Below, piece by piece: positions 61,530 through 64,000 of a DNA stretch of 64,000 bases (within the stretch, counting starts at the first letter, position 1; each line of letters opens with the position of its first letter). The notes below the pieces were generated by a model. The model saw nothing but the letters and a program-made list of their open reading frames with translations. It was not told the DNA's origin and ran no database searches. The DNA comes from Marine Group III euryarchaeote CG-Epi1. GTDB lineage: Archaea; Thermoplasmatota; Poseidoniia; MGIII; CG-Epi1. The DNA lies in assembly GCA_001875345.1 (NCBI GenBank), contig MIZA01000001.1, positions 67,340 through 131,339 on the forward strand. Reading direction: 5' to 3'. Both the position numbers and the translations under genes were made by a program.

Positions 61530-62585
61530 TTATTTTCCGCCAGCCTTTTTGTAAGCCCATTCTGCAGCTTGACAAATATTTCTATCTGCACCAGTAGTTG
61601 TTCTGTTCTTAATAATTGGTAAATGGGGCTTGACCAAAGTAGGCTTGTTTGATCCAATGTAGCCTAAAGCTTTGACAACTTCAGTATGTACATACCAATC
61701 ATCATTTTTCAGTACTTTAGCTAATTTAGGAACTGCATGGAAAACAACCATTGCATCTTTACTACCTATTCTTCCTACTGCCTTAGCTGCCGCTTTACGT
61801 AATTCAGAAGATTTACTTTCGATTCCTTTAATCAATCCTGGAACTGCACCCTTGACTGAATGGGGATCTGCTAATCCCAACATTCCTAGACAATCTGCAG
61901 CTCTTTCCTTCAGCTTTTCACCTGAATTAAAAGCCGAAACTACCTCTGGAGCCAAAGCTACTGATGGCTTTGGATATTTTTTAGCAAACTCTGTTAGAAG
62001 CACGATTGAATGGTAAACTACCCTCCAATCGTCATCTCGAAGTGCTTGTTTCAAAGCTGGAAGTGCTGCTTTAGGAATCGTATTCATAATCTTTGATAAT
62101 GACTCCTGAGTTTGGTATCTCACATCTTTATCATCATCACTAAGCATTTCAAATAAATCTGCTATGGTATCACTATTCTTTGCTTTGGATTTTAATGAAA
62201 AAGTTGTCCAAATATCTATTACTCTTGAACGAACTGACGGATAAGGGCTATCTAAAGCGGATTGCATGCCTTCAAAAATCTCTTTTGCTCTTTTGGGCCT
62301 TACTTTTCTCAGTTCCATCAACCCTTCTATCAAGGCTTCTTGTGGAGATTCCATTTGATCTGGTAAAACTCGAAGAAATGAATCTATAATGGGGTCAAGC
62401 CATTTCTCTTCAGTCTGTGCTTGAATAACTAGGGCCTTAATTGCAGCAGTTCTTTGAATCTCAGTACCTGCTGACATTTCGGTAAGGTTTTTTTCTATTT
62501 TATTGTCCTGAGAACCTCCGGCAGCACCATCTGCCCACTGACCTACGGAATCCTTCAAATTCTGTAATCTGTCTCTGAAACCCAC
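61530..62585 (-). CDS. HEAT-repeat protein
   Basis: Repeated helical pairs: DDDKDVRYQTQESLSKI, DDDWRVVYHSIVLLTEFAKKYP, SKSSELRKAAAKAVGRIGSKDA, NDDWYVHTEVVKALGYIGS. Confidence 0.85.
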   Translation of the reverse strand: MGFRDRLQNLKDSVGQWADGAAGGSQDNKIEKNLTEMSAGTEIQRTAAIKALVIQAQTEEKWLDPIIDSFLRVLPDQMESPQEALIEGLMELRKVRPKRAKEIFEGMQSALDSPYPSVRSRVIDIWTTFSLKSKAKNSDTIADLFEMLSDDDKDVRYQTQESLSKIMNTIPKAALPALKQALRDDDWRVVYHSIVLLTEFAKKYPKPSVALAPEVVSAFNSGEKLKERAADCLGMLGLADPHSVKGAVPGLIKGIESKSSELRKAAAKAVGRIGSKDAMVVFHAVPKLAKVLKNDDWYVHTEVVKALGYIGSNKPTLVKPHLPIIKNRTTTGADRNICQAAEWAYKKAGGK

Positions 62586-62634
62586 ACTTAGCTTACGGGG
62601 ATGATAGTAATAAACCTCACCTCAGTGTAGGACT

Positions 62635-63900
62635 ATGCCTAAGTTGGCCGAGAAATTTATTAGTGATAATGGCGCAAACATTTATGATAAAGTAAAGATT
62701 ACAAATAAAGACCAAACTTTCGAAGGAATTATCATGCCAAGAAATAATTTTTCTGGAGAACATATTGTTGTCATAAAACTCGATAATGGATATAATATTG
62801 GAGTCTCTACCGAAGATGCTGAAATGAATGTTATTGAGAAAGCAAAAGAAAAACCAAAGAAAGAACTTAAAAACAAAAAAAATAAAAATCTAAAAGATAT
62901 CACCATATTAGGAACTGGTGGAACTATTGCCTCATTTGTAGATTACAAAACTGGTGCCGTAAGTCCAGCGATTACTGCTGAACAGCTTGTAAATTCGGTC
63001 AGTTCATTAAAAGAAATAGCTAATATTGAAGCTGAACCTCTATTATCTTTAGCATCTGAAGACATGGAGCCAAAGCATTGGGAACAAATGGCTGTAAAAG
63101 TAGAAGAAATACATTCAAAGAAAGACCATGGAATAATAGTGGGTCATGGGACTGACACTATGGGATATTCTGCCGCTGCTCTTTCATTCCAATTACCTGA
63201 ATTGTCTAATCCAGTTATCTTCACAGGATCTCAAAGAAGCCCTGATAGACCTTCAAGTGACGCACATCTAAATTTGGAAGGGGCTGCAAAAGCTGCTATG
63301 ACAGACTTAGGAGAAGTATCCATAGCTATGCATGAAACAACAGATGACGTGGGCGTAGCTATCTGGCGAGGAACTCGAACTAGGAAAAATCATTCATCAA
63401 AAAGAAATGCTTTCACTTCATTGAACGATGAACCTATAGGAATTGTAAACGAAAAGATTGAATGGAAAGGAAAATACAAACCTATTTGTGATAAAACTAC
63501 TATAAAACCGGGATTTGACGAGAATATAGCTATGGTTTGGGCACATCCTGGATTTAAAGCTGAGGATTGGGAAAACACAATTACTTCAAAAAAAGGAGTC
63601 GTGATTGCTGGAACTGGACTGGGACACATAAATTCAAACTTACTAGATTCAATAGGTAAAACGGCAAAGGATATCCCTGTTGCAATGTCTACACAATGTT
63701 TAGCTGGAACTACCAATCTTAATGTTTACAGAAACGGAAGAGAATTAATAGAAAAAGGGGTTGTGGAAACTCACGATACATTACCTGAAACTTCACTAGT
63801 AAAAATGATGTGGCTGACAAAACATGAGCCAAATAAAGTCGGTGAGTTAATGGGCGTAAACCTTGTTGGTGAACTGTCGAATTCAAGAAAATTAATTTGA
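62635..63900 (+). CDS. gatD: Glu-tRNA(Gln) amidotransferase subunit D
   Basis: N-terminal AD-type domain, ILGTGGTIASFVDYKTGAVSPAITAEQLV, VGHGTDTMGYSAAAL, FTGSQRSPDRPSSDAHLNL. Confidence 0.95.
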   Translation: MPKLAEKFISDNGANIYDKVKITNKDQTFEGIIMPRNNFSGEHIVVIKLDNGYNIGVSTEDAEMNVIEKAKEKPKKELKNKKNKNLKDITILGTGGTIASFVDYKTGAVSPAITAEQLVNSVSSLKEIANIEAEPLLSLASEDMEPKHWEQMAVKVEEIHSKKDHGIIVGHGTDTMGYSAAALSFQLPELSNPVIFTGSQRSPDRPSSDAHLNLEGAAKAAMTDLGEVSIAMHETTDDVGVAIWRGTRTRKNHSSKRNAFTSLNDEPIGIVNEKIEWKGKYKPICDKTTIKPGFDENIAMVWAHPGFKAEDWENTITSKKGVVIAGTGLGHINSNLLDSIGKTAKDIPVAMSTQCLAGTTNLNVYRNGRELIEKGVVETHDTLPETSLVKMMWLTKHEPNKVGELMGVNLVGELSNSRKLI

Positions 63901-63936
63901 GAAAAGCTCTTTAGACTACTGCTCAATTGTGTTAAT

Positions 63937-64000
63937 ATGATTCATTCACAATTTGAAAAATTAGCTGATTTGCTAATCAACCATTCTTGCACATTAGGCA
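63937..64000 (+). CDS. start of a CDS truncated by window end, possibly M29-type aminopeptidase
   Basis: MIHSQFEKLADLLINHSCTLG resembles the N-terminus of M29 metallopeptidases (LADLLVNYS...); only 21 codons visible. Confidence 0.4.
   Translation, partial: MIHSQFEKLADLLINHSCTLG

Overview
AT-rich, gene-dense archaeal chromosome segment. The gene content (L31e/L39e/S19e, aIF6, aIF2-beta, fibrillarin, deoxyhypusine synthase, archaeal AlaRS, TrmY, GatD, Cgi121) together with a full DNA gyrase (gyrA and gyrB about 49 kb apart) and PKD-type surface lipoproteins suggests a marine euryarchaeote of the Marine Group II/III (Poseidoniales-like) type; that placement is inference. About 60 protein-coding genes and two tRNA genes (Thr-GGT and Gly-TCC, both with encoded CCA) fill nearly the whole window. 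I saw no rRNA, CRISPR array, transposon or phage module. Points most worth a second look: (1) a class-I glutamine amidotransferase translationally coupled to a Dph6-type diphthine-ammonia ligase; (2) a standalone half-TBP-like 90-aa protein; (3) deoxyhypusine synthase coupled to a DDAH-family amidinohydrolase; (4) a perfect 20-bp GC-rich palindrome between topA and a divergent gene in an AT-rich background; (5) an aquaporin-like protein that has lost the pore arginine and altered both NPA motifs; (6) topoisomerase VI subunit B without subunit A beside it, in a gyrase-containing genome; (7) two tRNA genes that abut stop codons with zero spacing, and a recurring 4-nt overlap of convergent stop codons; (8) a ThiR-like regulator leading a thiamine ABC transporter operon.
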